Source of the DNA: Nitrospirota bacterium | GTDB taxonomy: Bacteria; Nitrospirota; Thermodesulfovibrionia; Thermodesulfovibrionales; UBA6898 | DNA length: 64,000 nt | Assembly: GCA_016235245.1 (NCBI GenBank) | Contig: JACRLO010000015.1 | Location: 1-64,000 of the forward strand | Direction: 5' to 3' | In this document: positions 19,303-27,287 of the stretch, piece after piece | Numbering within the stretch: the first letter of the stretch is position 1 | Layout of the letters: each line of letters opens with the position of its first letter | Program-made: the position numbers and the translations under genes | Notes under the pieces: generated by a model | What the model was told of the DNA's origin: nothing | Databases searched by the model: none | What the model saw: only the letters and a program-made list of their open reading frames with translations

Positions 19303-20643
19303 TCAGGCGCTTACATCAATATCGGGGATGAGCAAACTTGGAGAGCCGAGACTTCCGTAAAATTTCATATCATCTCCCACGGCAGAGACCTTCCGGAAGA
19401 AGTCAAGAAGATTCCCCGATATAAGCGCTTCTTTAACCGGAAAGGCGACCTCTCCCTGTTCGATCCAGAGTCCGGTGACGCCGATCGAGAAATCGCCGGA
19501 AATAGGGTTTACCATGTGGATGCCCATGGCATCGACGACATAAAGCCCTCTGCCCATTGTCCTGAAAAGATCCTTTGCGGCAATGCGGTCAGCAGCAGTG
19601 GCAGGTTCGAGATACAGGTTCGTGACGCCCACTGAAGGCAGAGACGCATGACTGCCCCTGACCGCATTGCCGGTCGAGACGGTATTCCCTTTCCTTGCGG
19701 TATAGGTATTGAAGAGATAGGACTGCAGCATACCTTGCTGTATCAGCGGCTTTGACTGTGTGGCGACGCCCTCGTCGTCAAGAGGCTTGCTGCCGAGTCT
19801 GCCGGGAAGCAGGCCGCTGTCGATGATCGAGATCTTCGGGCTGATGACCAGTGTATTGAGTCTGTCTGCAAGCAGTGACCTGCCTTTTTGGACCGCATCA
19901 GAGGAAAGGGATGAAGCAAAGATGCCCAAGAAATCATTGGCAACGGAATGGTCAAGAATGACCGTAGTTTTCCCGCACTGTATCTTCCGTGATCCGAGCA
20001 GGCGGATGGCTGATCCCGCTGCTGTCCTGCCCACGTCCTCGAAGGAAATCTCTTTTAGAAAACGGGAGCCCATGTAGTCCCACCCTGTCTGGCTCTCTTT
20101 GCCGGACTCTGCAATAGCGGTCAGCTGCGCTGAACAAGAGGTCGACTGATATTGTGCCTTTACCCCGAGGGAACTTGCGATAATCGTCTCAGCAACGGTG
20201 AAGGATGTCGAGGGCTTTCTTACTCTTTTGATCCTGTGGTCCGCATTATATGCGGCGCGTTCGATCTGCATTGTCATGGAGATTGCATCGTCTTCCTTCA
20301 GATCGCGGATGGCAGCATCAAAAATATCGACTGTATTTGGCGACGACGGCGAAGGGAGACAGTGAAAGAGGTCTTTCTCAACTGAGCGGCATACATCCAT
20401 GGCGCGTGCAATTACCTGGTCAGCTTCGCTGATAGCCGTAGAAAATGAGAAGCCGAGACGGTTGTTTCTGATGACCCGCACGCTATAGCCTGAACTGAAA
20501 GAGGTAGAAAGAGATTCGACGGCCTGGTCTTTTATTTCAACGGCAATGTTCCGGTAAGACTTGCAGAATACCTCTGCCTGGTCAGCACCGCTTTTGAGTG
20601 CCCTGCCAAGAATATCCTCGGCAAAGCCGGGATCAGGACTCAT
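19303..20643 (-). CDS. pmbA: PmbA/TldE-like subunit of the TldD/TldE metalloprotease family
   Basis: TldD/TldE is a heterodimeric protease that processes modified peptides such as microcin B17 precursor and degrades CcdA. The product is 446 residues from ATG 20643, chosen because it overlaps queD compactly and starts right before the FAEDILGRALKSGADQAEVF helix. Visible family segments are SGYSVRVIRNNRLGFSFSTA, GSRKIQCGKTTVILD and the C-terminal GDFSIGVTGLWIEQGEVAFPVKEA-like region. There is no HExxxH zinc motif, so it matches the TldE/PmbA subunit, not TldD. No tldD is in the window. Why it sits between queD and AOR is unknown. Confidence 0.88.
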   Translation of the reverse strand: MSPDPGFAEDILGRALKSGADQAEVFCKSYRNIAVEIKDQAVESLSTSFSSGYSVRVIRNNRLGFSFSTAISEADQVIARAMDVCRSVEKDLFHCLPSPSSPNTVDIFDAAIRDLKEDDAISMTMQIERAAYNADHRIKRVRKPSTSFTVAETIIASSLGVKAQYQSTSCSAQLTAIAESGKESQTGWDYMGSRFLKEISFEDVGRTAAGSAIRLLGSRKIQCGKTTVILDHSVANDFLGIFASSLSSDAVQKGRSLLADRLNTLVISPKISIIDSGLLPGRLGSKPLDDEGVATQSKPLIQQGMLQSYLFNTYTARKGNTVSTGNAVRGSHASLPSVGVTNLYLEPATAADRIAAKDLFRTMGRGLYVVDAMGIHMVNPISGDFSIGVTGLWIEQGEVAFPVKEALISGNLLDFFRKVSAVGDDMKFYGSLGSPSLLIPDIDVSA

Positions 20644-21004
20644 AATAGGTGGCTGATGCCGTGTCCGACTCCCAGACCGAAACCGCAGAGACCCTGACGC
20701 GTTCATCGGTGATCTTCTTCTTCATGCTGTCAAAGATCCATTTCGCCATATTCTCTGACGAGGGGTTCTTCTCGGTGAAGGGAAAGATGTCGTTCAGATA
20801 TGCGTGGTCAAGAGGTGCTACCACTTCATTTGCCATTCTCTTGAGATCATGAAAATCTATGGCAAGATCAATTTCATTCAGAGTCTCGGCCATGACGCTG
20901 ACCTGTACCTTCCAGTTATGGCCGTGCATGTTCTCGCACTTGCCCTTATATTCTCTCAGCTGATGGGCTGCAGAAAAAGAAACTTCTACCGACAGTTCAA
21001 ACAT
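20633..21004 (-). CDS. queD: 6-carboxy-5,6,7,8-tetrahydropterin synthase
   Basis: QueD converts 7,8-dihydroneopterin triphosphate to 6-carboxytetrahydropterin for queuosine and other 7-deazapurines. The 123-residue protein has FSAAHQL (zinc His), the catalytic Cys in KGKCENMHGHNW with the HGH zinc pair, DFHDLKRM, and LDHAYLND with the catalytic Asp-His. C-terminal Glu in VSVWES completes the active site. The Cys in the GKC position favours QueD-type over mammalian-type PTPS. No queC, queE or queF is nearby. The gene follows hpt by 18 bp and its last bases overlap the pmbA start by 11 bp. Confidence 0.93.
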   Translation of the reverse strand: MFELSVEVSFSAAHQLREYKGKCENMHGHNWKVQVSVMAETLNEIDLAIDFHDLKRMANEVVAPLDHAYLNDIFPFTEKNPSSENMAKWIFDSMKKKITDERVRVSAVSVWESDTASATYYES

Positions 21005-21022
21005 TATAGTCCTCCGAAAAGT

Positions 21023-21544
21023 TCAGGTGGTTTTTTTGAATATGGATACGTAGGGAAGATTGCGGTATTGGTTGTCGTAGTCAAGGCCACAGCCCACGAC
21101 GAATTCGTTCGGTATTTCGAAGCCGACATAGTCCAGCGGCAGATCGACCTCTCTGCGTTCTTTTTTGTCGAGGAACGTGCAGATCCTGAGGCTGCGGGGC
21201 TCCCTGTTCAGGATACGCTCCCTGATGTAATTCATCGAGATGCCGGTGTCGATGATGTCCTCGATAAGCAGTACGTCCTTGTCGGCAAGCTCTTCCCTGA
21301 TATCATAATGCAGTTTTATCTCTCCGGAGGTTTCCGACTTCAGATAGCTTGATGCCACGATAAAATCGATCGTGAGCGGAGTCTGGATAAGTCTCACAAG
21401 ATCACTGAAAAAAATAAAGGCGCCCTTAAGGATGCCGACGGCCAGAAGGTTCTTGCCTTTATAATCGGCTGATATTCTTGCTGCGAGTTCCCTGTTTTTG
21501 CTCTGTATCTGTTCTACGGTAAGAAACGGTTTGCCAACGACCAT
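21023..21544 (-). CDS. hpt: Hypoxanthine phosphoribosyltransferase
   Basis: This purine salvage enzyme makes IMP (and GMP) from the base plus PRPP. From ATG 21544, which has a GGGAGG ribosome binding site, the protein has 173 residues, the standard length; six upstream codons in frame are not used. Motifs: GILKGAFIFFSDLVR, VASSYLKSETSGE, the PRPP loop VLLIEDIIDTGISM and DYVGFEIPNEFVVGCGLDYDNQYRNLPY-like C-terminal purine site with the hood. It is the promoter-proximal member of the hpt-queD-pmbA-AOR-aldolase run. Confidence 0.95.
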   Translation of the reverse strand: MVVGKPFLTVEQIQSKNRELAARISADYKGKNLLAVGILKGAFIFFSDLVRLIQTPLTIDFIVASSYLKSETSGEIKLHYDIREELADKDVLLIEDIIDTGISMNYIRERILNREPRSLRICTFLDKKERREVDLPLDYVGFEIPNEFVVGCGLDYDNQYRNLPYVSIFKKTT

Positions 21545-21763
21545 GAAAACCTCCCGCAACAATAAATAAGTGCAGCTATTTTAACGTTCCGGACTACTAT
21601 TCTACAACTAAAAGGGGTATCTGCCTCCAGCACTTGCTCTTTTATATTCATATTCATAAGATATTGGCATATATCCTATGAGGGATGAGATGCGCGCCCG
21701 GCTGATCGGCAGGGTGAGACATAATTATCGGCCTGGTAAATTTTCTGAGAGGATAGGTGATCG

Positions 21764-23914
21764 GTGAGGGATCACGGATTGCGGCTGAATAAACAGGATA
21801 TTTTTACCAGCGGCATGTATGGTAAGTGTGAACCGGCAGTCATGTATAAATTCATGATGCTGAACCTTATCCTTATTGTTGGAACGCCCTTTTTGCTTGT
21901 ATTTGGGATTCTCGATATATACCGCGGTCTTCAGCCTCTGGGTTATATCATTACGGCATCCGGTTTCCTCTGTGCCGCAACGTTTACCTTTCTCAGGAAA
22001 ACAAAGAACTTCATCTTCGGCAGCTATTTTCTTGTTTTTGTACTCTTCTGGACATTTCTCTATCTGCTGGCCACCGGCGGCAGTGGAAACTCGGGGATCT
22101 TATGGTATTACTCATTTCCACTCATCTCTCTTTTTCTGCTTGGCGCCCGAAAAGGCTCCCTTATCGTATTTACATCGCTTCTGTTTGCTGCGGTAATTCT
22201 TTTTTGGCCCGGCACTCCTTTTCTTAAGACAACCTATGTCAGCGAGATAAAAATACGATTTATTCCGAGTGTGCTAGTGCTCTGGATTATCACCTCTCTC
22301 TTTGAATATGTCATGTCCGCTGCCCTTAAGATCGAGATCCAGAATACGGAATTAAGAGAAGCGGTTGATGAACTCAGTAAGGCGAGGAAGGCCCTTATAT
22401 CAGAGAAGGAGAGACTTGCGGTGACGCTTCGTTCTATTGGAGAAGGTGTTATTGCTGCAGATATGAACGGACTGGTTGTTCTTATGAATACCGTTGCAGA
22501 AAAATTGACCGGATGGACTCAGGGGGAGGCAGCAGGCAGGTTTGTCGGGGATATTGTTCATGTCAATGACAGAGCGTCCGGGAAATCATGCGACATCTCA
22601 TTGACCGAGGTTTTTGAAAAAAAGACGATCGTGGCGGCCATGGAGCTCAGAGTCCTTGTGAACCGAAAAGGCATTGAGAGGATTATCTCTGACAGCGGCG
22701 CCCCCATTTTTGACAGAGACGGGCAAGTTGTCGGTGCTGTGCTTGTTTTCCGTGATGTTACGGATCAGGTCCGCATGGAAGAAGATCTGTACCGGACGGG
22801 GAAACTCGAGTCGGTCGGTCTGCTTGCCGGCGGAATTGCACACGATTTCAATAATATCCTGTCCGGCATTCTTGGCAACGCGGAGCTGGCCAAAATAACG
22901 GGCAGCAGGGGAGAGGATGCCGGTCCATTTCTGGAGAGGATTTTAAAGGCAACTCGTAGGGCTACGGCGCTTACCAATCAGTTGCTGACCTTTGCAAAGG
23001 GCGGAGAACCGATCATTAAAAGCATTACTCTTTCGAATCTGCTAAGGGAAAATGTGGAGTTTGCGCTGAGCGGCTCGCCGATAAAGGGCGATATCAGCAT
23101 CTCCGATACCCTATGGGCAGTCTACGCAGATCCGGGACAGATTGGTCAGGTAATAAGCAATCTGCTGATTAACGCCGCTCAGGCCTCCTCCGAGGGGGAC
23201 AGCATCAGGGTGACAGCGGCCAATATTACAGCCTTTGAGGGAGAGATTGCGGGCCTGGCACCTGGCCGTTACGTTGCCATCACGATTCAGGACCATGGGT
23301 CCGGCATTTCTCCAGAGAATATGGCGAAGATATTTGACCCTTATTTTACGACCAAGGACTATGGTACGGGTCTCGGCCTTACGATCTCATATTCGATTAT
23401 CAGAAAACATAATGGGCTTATCAAGCTGGAGTCCAGGCTTGGTGAGGGCACTACGTTTAACGTCTATCTGCCTGCATCATTTGAGGAAGTAGAGACAGAT
23501 GCTCCGCGGGCTATGATCTCTGCCGCCTCCTGCAAAGGAAAAATTCTGGTAGTTGATGATGAAGAGGACCTTAGGATAATTTTGTTTACTCTGCTTGAGG
23601 GCTGTGGATATGTGGTCTTGCCGGTGGCGGATGGTGAAGAAGCCCTTTCTGCCTATAAAGCTGCCATGGCAGCGTCAGAGCCATTTGATCTGGTCATAAC
23701 CGACCTTACCATTCCCGGCGGAATGGGGGGAAAAGAATTAGTTGAAAGACTGCTTGAGATTGATTCAAAGGCCAAGGTGATTGTCGCAAGCGGATATTCT
23801 CATGATCCGATTATGGCCCAGTTCGGGCGGCACGGCCTTAAAGGGGTCATCGAAAAGCCTTTTGAGTTCAGCACAATTACCGATATGATAGCCCGCGTGA
23901 TTGCGGGCGACTGA
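21764..23914 (+). CDS. Membrane hybrid sensor histidine kinase (MASE-like TM region, PAS, HisKA, HATPase, receiver)
   Basis: This 716-residue hybrid kinase starts at GTG 21764. Residues 27-185 contain about six hydrophobic segments with short loops, resembling a MASE-type integral sensor. They are followed by a short coiled coil (190-215), a PAS domain (about 215-335), HisKA with the phosphorylated His360 in GGIAHDFNNILSG, and HATPase with NLLINAA, DHGSGI and GTGLGLTIS (about 450-570). A receiver (about 594-712) has DDEED acidic pair, phospho-Asp647 in LVITD and Lys698 in EKPF. The HDFNN box is characteristic of kinases paired with NtrC-like or receiver outputs. No separate response regulator is adjacent. 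The broken SPFH gene begins 17 bp downstream. Confidence 0.92.
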   Translation: MRDHGLRLNKQDIFTSGMYGKCEPAVMYKFMMLNLILIVGTPFLLVFGILDIYRGLQPLGYIITASGFLCAATFTFLRKTKNFIFGSYFLVFVLFWTFLYLLATGGSGNSGILWYYSFPLISLFLLGARKGSLIVFTSLLFAAVILFWPGTPFLKTTYVSEIKIRFIPSVLVLWIITSLFEYVMSAALKIEIQNTELREAVDELSKARKALISEKERLAVTLRSIGEGVIAADMNGLVVLMNTVAEKLTGWTQGEAAGRFVGDIVHVNDRASGKSCDISLTEVFEKKTIVAAMELRVLVNRKGIERIISDSGAPIFDRDGQVVGAVLVFRDVTDQVRMEEDLYRTGKLESVGLLAGGIAHDFNNILSGILGNAELAKITGSRGEDAGPFLERILKATRRATALTNQLLTFAKGGEPIIKSITLSNLLRENVEFALSGSPIKGDISISDTLWAVYADPGQIGQVISNLLINAAQASSEGDSIRVTAANITAFEGEIAGLAPGRYVAITIQDHGSGISPENMAKIFDPYFTTKDYGTGLGLTISYSIIRKHNGLIKLESRLGEGTTFNVYLPASFEEVETDAPRAMISAASCKGKILVVDDEEDLRIILFTLLEGCGYVVLPVADGEEALSAYKAAMAASEPFDLVITDLTIPGGMGGKELVERLLEIDSKAKVIVASGYSHDPIMAQFGRHGLKGVIEKPFEFSTITDMIARVIAGD

Positions 23915-23930
23915 ACTACGTTGTCCCTAA

Positions 23931-24709
23931 AGGATATTGGTATCAAAGGTCGGTTCTATCGACAACCTTATCCTTCACGTTATTCACCCCATGATCGATT
24001 CCAGCTTCAGAAACCAGGCTTCTACAACGTCGGCCATGAACTTCATGCAGGACAGGCAGGAAGAGCAGACAAAAGCTGAAACAAGGGCAAGGCTGGAACT
24101 CGAACGGTACCATGTCGAATGCGTCTCGGTCCTTATCTGCCAGATCATGCTGCCGCAGGAGCTCATGGATACCCAGACCAAAAAGATTATCGCATCATGC
24201 TGCCGCAGGAGCTCATGGATACCCAGACCAAAAAGATTATCGCACAGCAGCAGACTACACAGTTTCAGGAAGAACAGAAGGCCCAGGTGACAAGAATAGA
24301 GATGGAAAAGACCAAGGCGACAGCTGATCAGCAGCCTGAACTTGTCCGGGCCGAGATTGCGGTTAAAGTTGCAGACCAGAAGAAAAGAGAGACCGTTACA
24401 CTCGCTGAAGGTAATGCTGAAAGCGCAAAACTGAAGGGTGAGGGTGATGCCAGGGCAATCGAGTCAATCGGTACTGCTACGGCAGAGGCGTATGAAAAGC
24501 AGAAGACAGCCATCGGGCCTCAGGCCATTATGGCTATCGAACTCGCAAAACATATCTCTACAGGCAAGATCAAGATAATGCCGGATATCCTAACTATTGG
24601 GAGCGGCGGTGCGGCTGACGGGCTTGCAGCAGTGCTTACACAGGCGATTGCACTCAGCGGCGTGAAGCTTGATCCTGCCGGCAAAGGTCTCAACGCGACG
24701 GATTCATAG
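23931..24709 (+). pseudogene. Remnant of an SPFH/band-7 (flotillin-like) gene: 5' end lost and frame broken by a 50-bp duplication
   Basis: Two overlapping reading frames encode parts of one protein. The first, from about 23931, gives an SPFH-like segment (HPMIDSSFRNQAS, AETRARLELERYHVECVSVL). The second continues after base 24195 with a long charged helix (QQQTTQFQEEQKAQ, KATADQQPELVRAEIAVKVA) and a C-terminal flotillin-type tail (AEGNAESAKLKGEGDARAIE). They are separated by a perfect 50-bp tandem duplication. Because 50 is not a multiple of 3, the frame shifts; deleting one copy restores one continuous reading frame. The membrane anchor and first part of the SPFH domain are also missing upstream, since a stop precedes 23931. 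Intact relatives form membrane microdomain scaffolds. An assembly error at the duplication is possible. Confidence 0.8.
24145..24244 (+). repeat. Perfect 50-bp tandem duplication (two copies)
   Basis: Bases 24145-24194 and 24195-24244 are identical over all 50 positions; each begins TCATGCTGCCGCAGG and ends AGATTATCGCA. The flanking bases differ, so the duplication is clean. Complete identity implies a recent event such as replication slippage, or an assembly artefact. It lies inside the SPFH remnant. Confidence 0.97.
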
Positions 24710-24786
24710 ATGTGCGAATCTCAATAAATGAGTCTGACTCCATAGACTATATTTTGATAAATTATTTCGGGAGGAGGTAACTTTTA

Positions 24787-24954
24787 ATGAAAATATCAGA
24801 ACCATCAATCCTTATACGCATTAGTCAAAAATACCAAGATGGAATGAGTGGACAGGCTCTGCTTGAGATAACCAGAGGCATATGGAAGGTTGGCACAAGA
24901 AGGGAAAAAGCTCAATATGCTTTTATCGTGAGGCAGAATGAAAGTCGAAGCTGA
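24787..24954 (+). pseudogene. Short reading frame, probably the N-terminal fragment of a larger gene
   Basis: A strong GGAGGAGG ribosome binding site precedes ATG 24787, and 55 codons follow. The first 48 residues (ILIRISQKYQDGMSGQALLE, then RGIWKVGTRREKAQYAFIV) look like the conserved N-terminus of a small bacterial domain found in proteins usually well over 100 residues long. After YAFIV the sequence becomes RQNESRS and stops, with no family-like continuation in any frame, so I read it as truncated. The 3' flank (24955-25000) includes an imperfect hairpin, GACGAGGTGCAACCTCCGTC, which may mark a repeat-mediated junction. A real 55-residue protein cannot be excluded. Confidence 0.5.
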
Positions 24955-25078
24955 ATTGTAGCGACGAGGTGCAACCTCCGTCCTAAAAAGTAGACCCTGG
25001 AAAATCGAGCTTTCTCTTAATATGACCTGTCCTCTCTATCGCCCGCCTGTCATCTTGACTTCTCCTTTCTTTCCGCGT

Positions 25079-25101
25079 TAAATAGAAACAGTTTCTATTT
25101 A
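25079..25101 (+). promoter_or_regulatory. Fur/Zur-type palindromic operator before the regulator gene
   Basis: Bases 25080-25089 (AAATAGAAAC) and 25091-25100 (GTTTCTATTT) are perfect inverted repeats around one central A; the outer T-A pair extends it to 23 bp. AT-rich 9-1-9-like palindromes are typical Fur-family sites. It ends 12 bp before the regulator's ATG and leads into znuACB, so autoregulation and control of the zinc operon are likely. Confidence 0.75.
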
Positions 25102-25113
25102 CGAAGGGGAGTC

Positions 25114-25554
25114 ATGAAACCTGATTTTCAGCCATTATTGAAGCGCCTCAGTCTGAAATCAACGCCGAAGAGGATTGCGCTATTAGAGATCCTCGATGAC
25201 GAAAAGGTGTACCTGAGTCCTGAGGCGATCTGGAAGAAGATGCAGAAGAGGTTCAAGAGTATCGGCCTTCCTACCGTGTATCGTATCCTCGAAGAACTGC
25301 ATGAAGGCAACATCATATCCCGCGTACTCCATCCTGACCGAAAGCTCTACTATTATCTCTGCAGGAATGAAGAACACCATCATCACTTTATCTGTGTTTC
25401 CTGCAGCAGGGTCGAGGACCTGCATTTCTGCGCTGAAAAGGAGATAGAAACTCTGGTGGTCAAAGGCATGAAGGGCAAGGTCCTTTCGCATATCCTCCAG
25501 ATTAACGGGCTCTGCAGCAGATGTCTGACTGAGAAGGTTCCGGCGCATGGCTAA
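25114..25554 (+). CDS. Fur-family transcriptional regulator, probably zinc-responsive (Zur-like)
   Basis: This 146-residue protein has the Fur winged-helix N-terminus (STPKRIALLEILDD, LPTVYRILEELHEGNIISR). Its dimerisation domain carries HHHHFICVSC, a His-rich metal site, plus two Cys pairs, CVSC and CSRC, for structural zinc. It starts at ATG 25114 after a GAAGGGGAG ribosome binding site. The gene overlaps znuA by 8 bp, and a perfect palindrome precedes it. This context, with a His-rich zinc-binding lipoprotein next, argues for Zur rather than Fur, PerR or Mur. The metal was assigned by neighbours, not by sequence alone. Confidence 0.88.
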   Translation: MKPDFQPLLKRLSLKSTPKRIALLEILDDEKVYLSPEAIWKKMQKRFKSIGLPTVYRILEELHEGNIISRVLHPDRKLYYYLCRNEEHHHHFICVSCSRVEDLHFCAEKEIETLVVKGMKGKVLSHILQINGLCSRCLTEKVPAHG

Positions 25555-26539
25555 GATTAGGTCACTACTGATTCTGATGGTTTTACTGACGCTCCCATTG
25601 TCGTTTGGTTGCTCCAGATCAAAGGATTCACAAAGCAAGGATCGATCCGGAAAACTTATTGTCATTGCTACCCTGTTTCCGCTTTATGATTTTGCAAGGA
25701 ACATAGCAGGGGACCGGGCTGAAGTGAAGCTTCTTTTGCCGCCCGGTGCAGAACCCCACAGCTTCGAGCTCAGGACAAGCGACATGGTAATGCTTAACCA
25801 TGCTGACATATTTATCTATACGAACAGATATATGGAGCCCTGGGCAGAGAAACTGCTGAAGGGAACAGAGTCCAAAGGCCTTACGGTTGTTGATGCAAGC
25901 AGCGGTGTAAGATTTATCGAAGGCAGCATTGACGGCGCTGAAGACGGAAAGCATGACCATCAGAGCAAGCCCGGACATAAGGAAGATTACAAAGAGCATG
26001 AGGTCCATGGGGCAGACCCGCATATATGGCTCGACTTCAGCAATGCCCAAAAGATGGTCGATACTATTGCAGTCGCCTTTATCGCAAAAGATCCTGTCAA
26101 CAGAGATATGTATCAAAAAAATGCAGAGGCCTATAAAGCCCGTCTCGAAGTTCTGGACAGGGCCTATCAAAAGGGGCTTGCTAACTGCCGAAAAAAGATT
26201 TTTATTAACGGAGGCCACTATACCTTCGGGTATCTTGCCAACCGATATGGGCTCAGATACAGGGCAACATACGGTTTTTCTCCTGATGCTGAGCCGACCG
26301 CAAGGAACCTTGCGGATATAAGCAAAACGCTCCGCAAAGAGGGGCTGAGGCACCTTTTTTATGAGGAACTCCTCAGCCCGAGGATTGCCGATACGATCGC
26401 AAAGGAGACCGGTGCATCACTTCTGAAGCTCCATGGGGCCCATAATATTTCGAAGGAAGAGTTCAATGCAAACAGGACATTTATTGAGCTGATGGAAAGG
26501 AATCTTGCTAATCTGCAGGCAGGTCTTCAATGCCGTTAA
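25547..26539 (+). CDS. znuA: Zinc ABC transporter substrate-binding lipoprotein
   Basis: This is the extracytoplasmic metal-binding component of a cluster A-I ABC importer. The 330-residue protein has a lipoprotein signal ending LSFGC (Cys22). Metal ligands expected of the fold are seen at His71 (PGAEPHSFE) and His159 (ADPHIWLD), with further His in GGHYTFGYLANRYGL. A His/Asp/Lys-rich loop lies at about 136-155 (KHDHQSKPGHKEDYKEHEVH), the hallmark of zinc-specific ZnuA proteins. The gene overlaps its regulator by 8 bp and znuC by 10 bp. Confidence 0.92.
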   Translation: MAKIRSLLILMVLLTLPLSFGCSRSKDSQSKDRSGKLIVIATLFPLYDFARNIAGDRAEVKLLLPPGAEPHSFELRTSDMVMLNHADIFIYTNRYMEPWAEKLLKGTESKGLTVVDASSGVRFIEGSIDGAEDGKHDHQSKPGHKEDYKEHEVHGADPHIWLDFSNAQKMVDTIAVAFIAKDPVNRDMYQKNAEAYKARLEVLDRAYQKGLANCRKKIFINGGHYTFGYLANRYGLRYRATYGFSPDAEPTARNLADISKTLRKEGLRHLFYEELLSPRIADTIAKETGASLLKLHGAHNISKEEFNANRTFIELMERNLANLQAGLQCR

Positions 26540-27273
26540 CTATAGTCGAGGCCAGGGACCTCAGTGTTGCATTTGACGGGCGACAGGTGCTGTCCGGCGT
26601 GAACTTCAGTATCCTGCAGGGCGATTACATCGGGCTTGTCGGCCCGAATGGATCAGGCAAGTCAACGCTTATCAAATGCATGCTCGGCCTGATCAAGTCT
26701 TCTCACGGAGATATTTCTCTTTTTGGTTCAGCACCACTTGAAATGAAGAGCCGTGAGCGGATCGGGTATCTGCCGCAGAGGATGGAGTTTTTCAACCCAC
26801 GTTTTCCTACGACCGTGACCGAGGTGATCTCACAGGGAATGATCGCCAACAAAAGGGCAGGGAAAAAGTCAGGTGGTGAAGAGATAGAAAAAGTGATAGA
26901 GCTCTTTGACCTGAGATTTCTCAGGAACAGGCTGATCGGGGAGCTTTCGGGAGGCCAGCAGCAGCGGGTCTTTATTGCGAGGGCACTTGCGAACGCACCG
27001 GAATTTCTTATCCTTGATGAGCCTACCAGTGCGCTTGACCCTGAAGTGAGGGAAAGTTTTTTCGAGCTGCTCCACGATCTGAATCAGAAGAAGAAGGTCA
27101 CGATCGTTCTGGTTACGCACGATATCGGCGGCGTTGGCCAGTACGCAACAAAGCTGATGTACCTCGATAAAAGGGTGATCTTCTTTGGCGGGTTTGATGA
27201 GTTCTGCCTTTCAGAGAACATGGCGAGTTTTTTTGGCTCTGCTTCGCAGCATATTATCTGCCATAAACATTGA
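26530..27273 (+). CDS. znuC: Zinc ABC transporter ATP-binding protein
   Basis: This 247-residue ATPase energises zinc import. It carries Walker A GPNGSGKST, signature LSGGQQQRVFIARALA, Walker B FLILDEPTSALDPE and switch His in VTHDIGGV. The insert QRMEFFNPRFPTTVTEVI is typical of the metal ABC ATPases (ZnuC/MntB type). It overlaps znuA by 10 bp and lies 14 bp before znuB, so it is part of the same transcript. Confidence 0.92.
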   Translation: MPLTIVEARDLSVAFDGRQVLSGVNFSILQGDYIGLVGPNGSGKSTLIKCMLGLIKSSHGDISLFGSAPLEMKSRERIGYLPQRMEFFNPRFPTTVTEVISQGMIANKRAGKKSGGEEIEKVIELFDLRFLRNRLIGELSGGQQQRVFIARALANAPEFLILDEPTSALDPEVRESFFELLHDLNQKKKVTIVLVTHDIGGVGQYATKLMYLDKRVIFFGGFDEFCLSENMASFFGSASQHIICHKH

Positions 27274-27287
27274 CGAAAAGGATGTAA

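Noticed and set aside
21563-21763. Possible tRNA or small RNA between hpt and the hybrid kinase gene
   Set aside because: No cloverleaf, TPsiC-like sequence or terminator hairpin was found in these 200 bases.
25628-26353. A 241-codon minus-strand open frame opposite znuA
   Set aside because: Composition mirrors the lipoprotein gene; no start signal, no domain, and znuA is clearly the coding strand.
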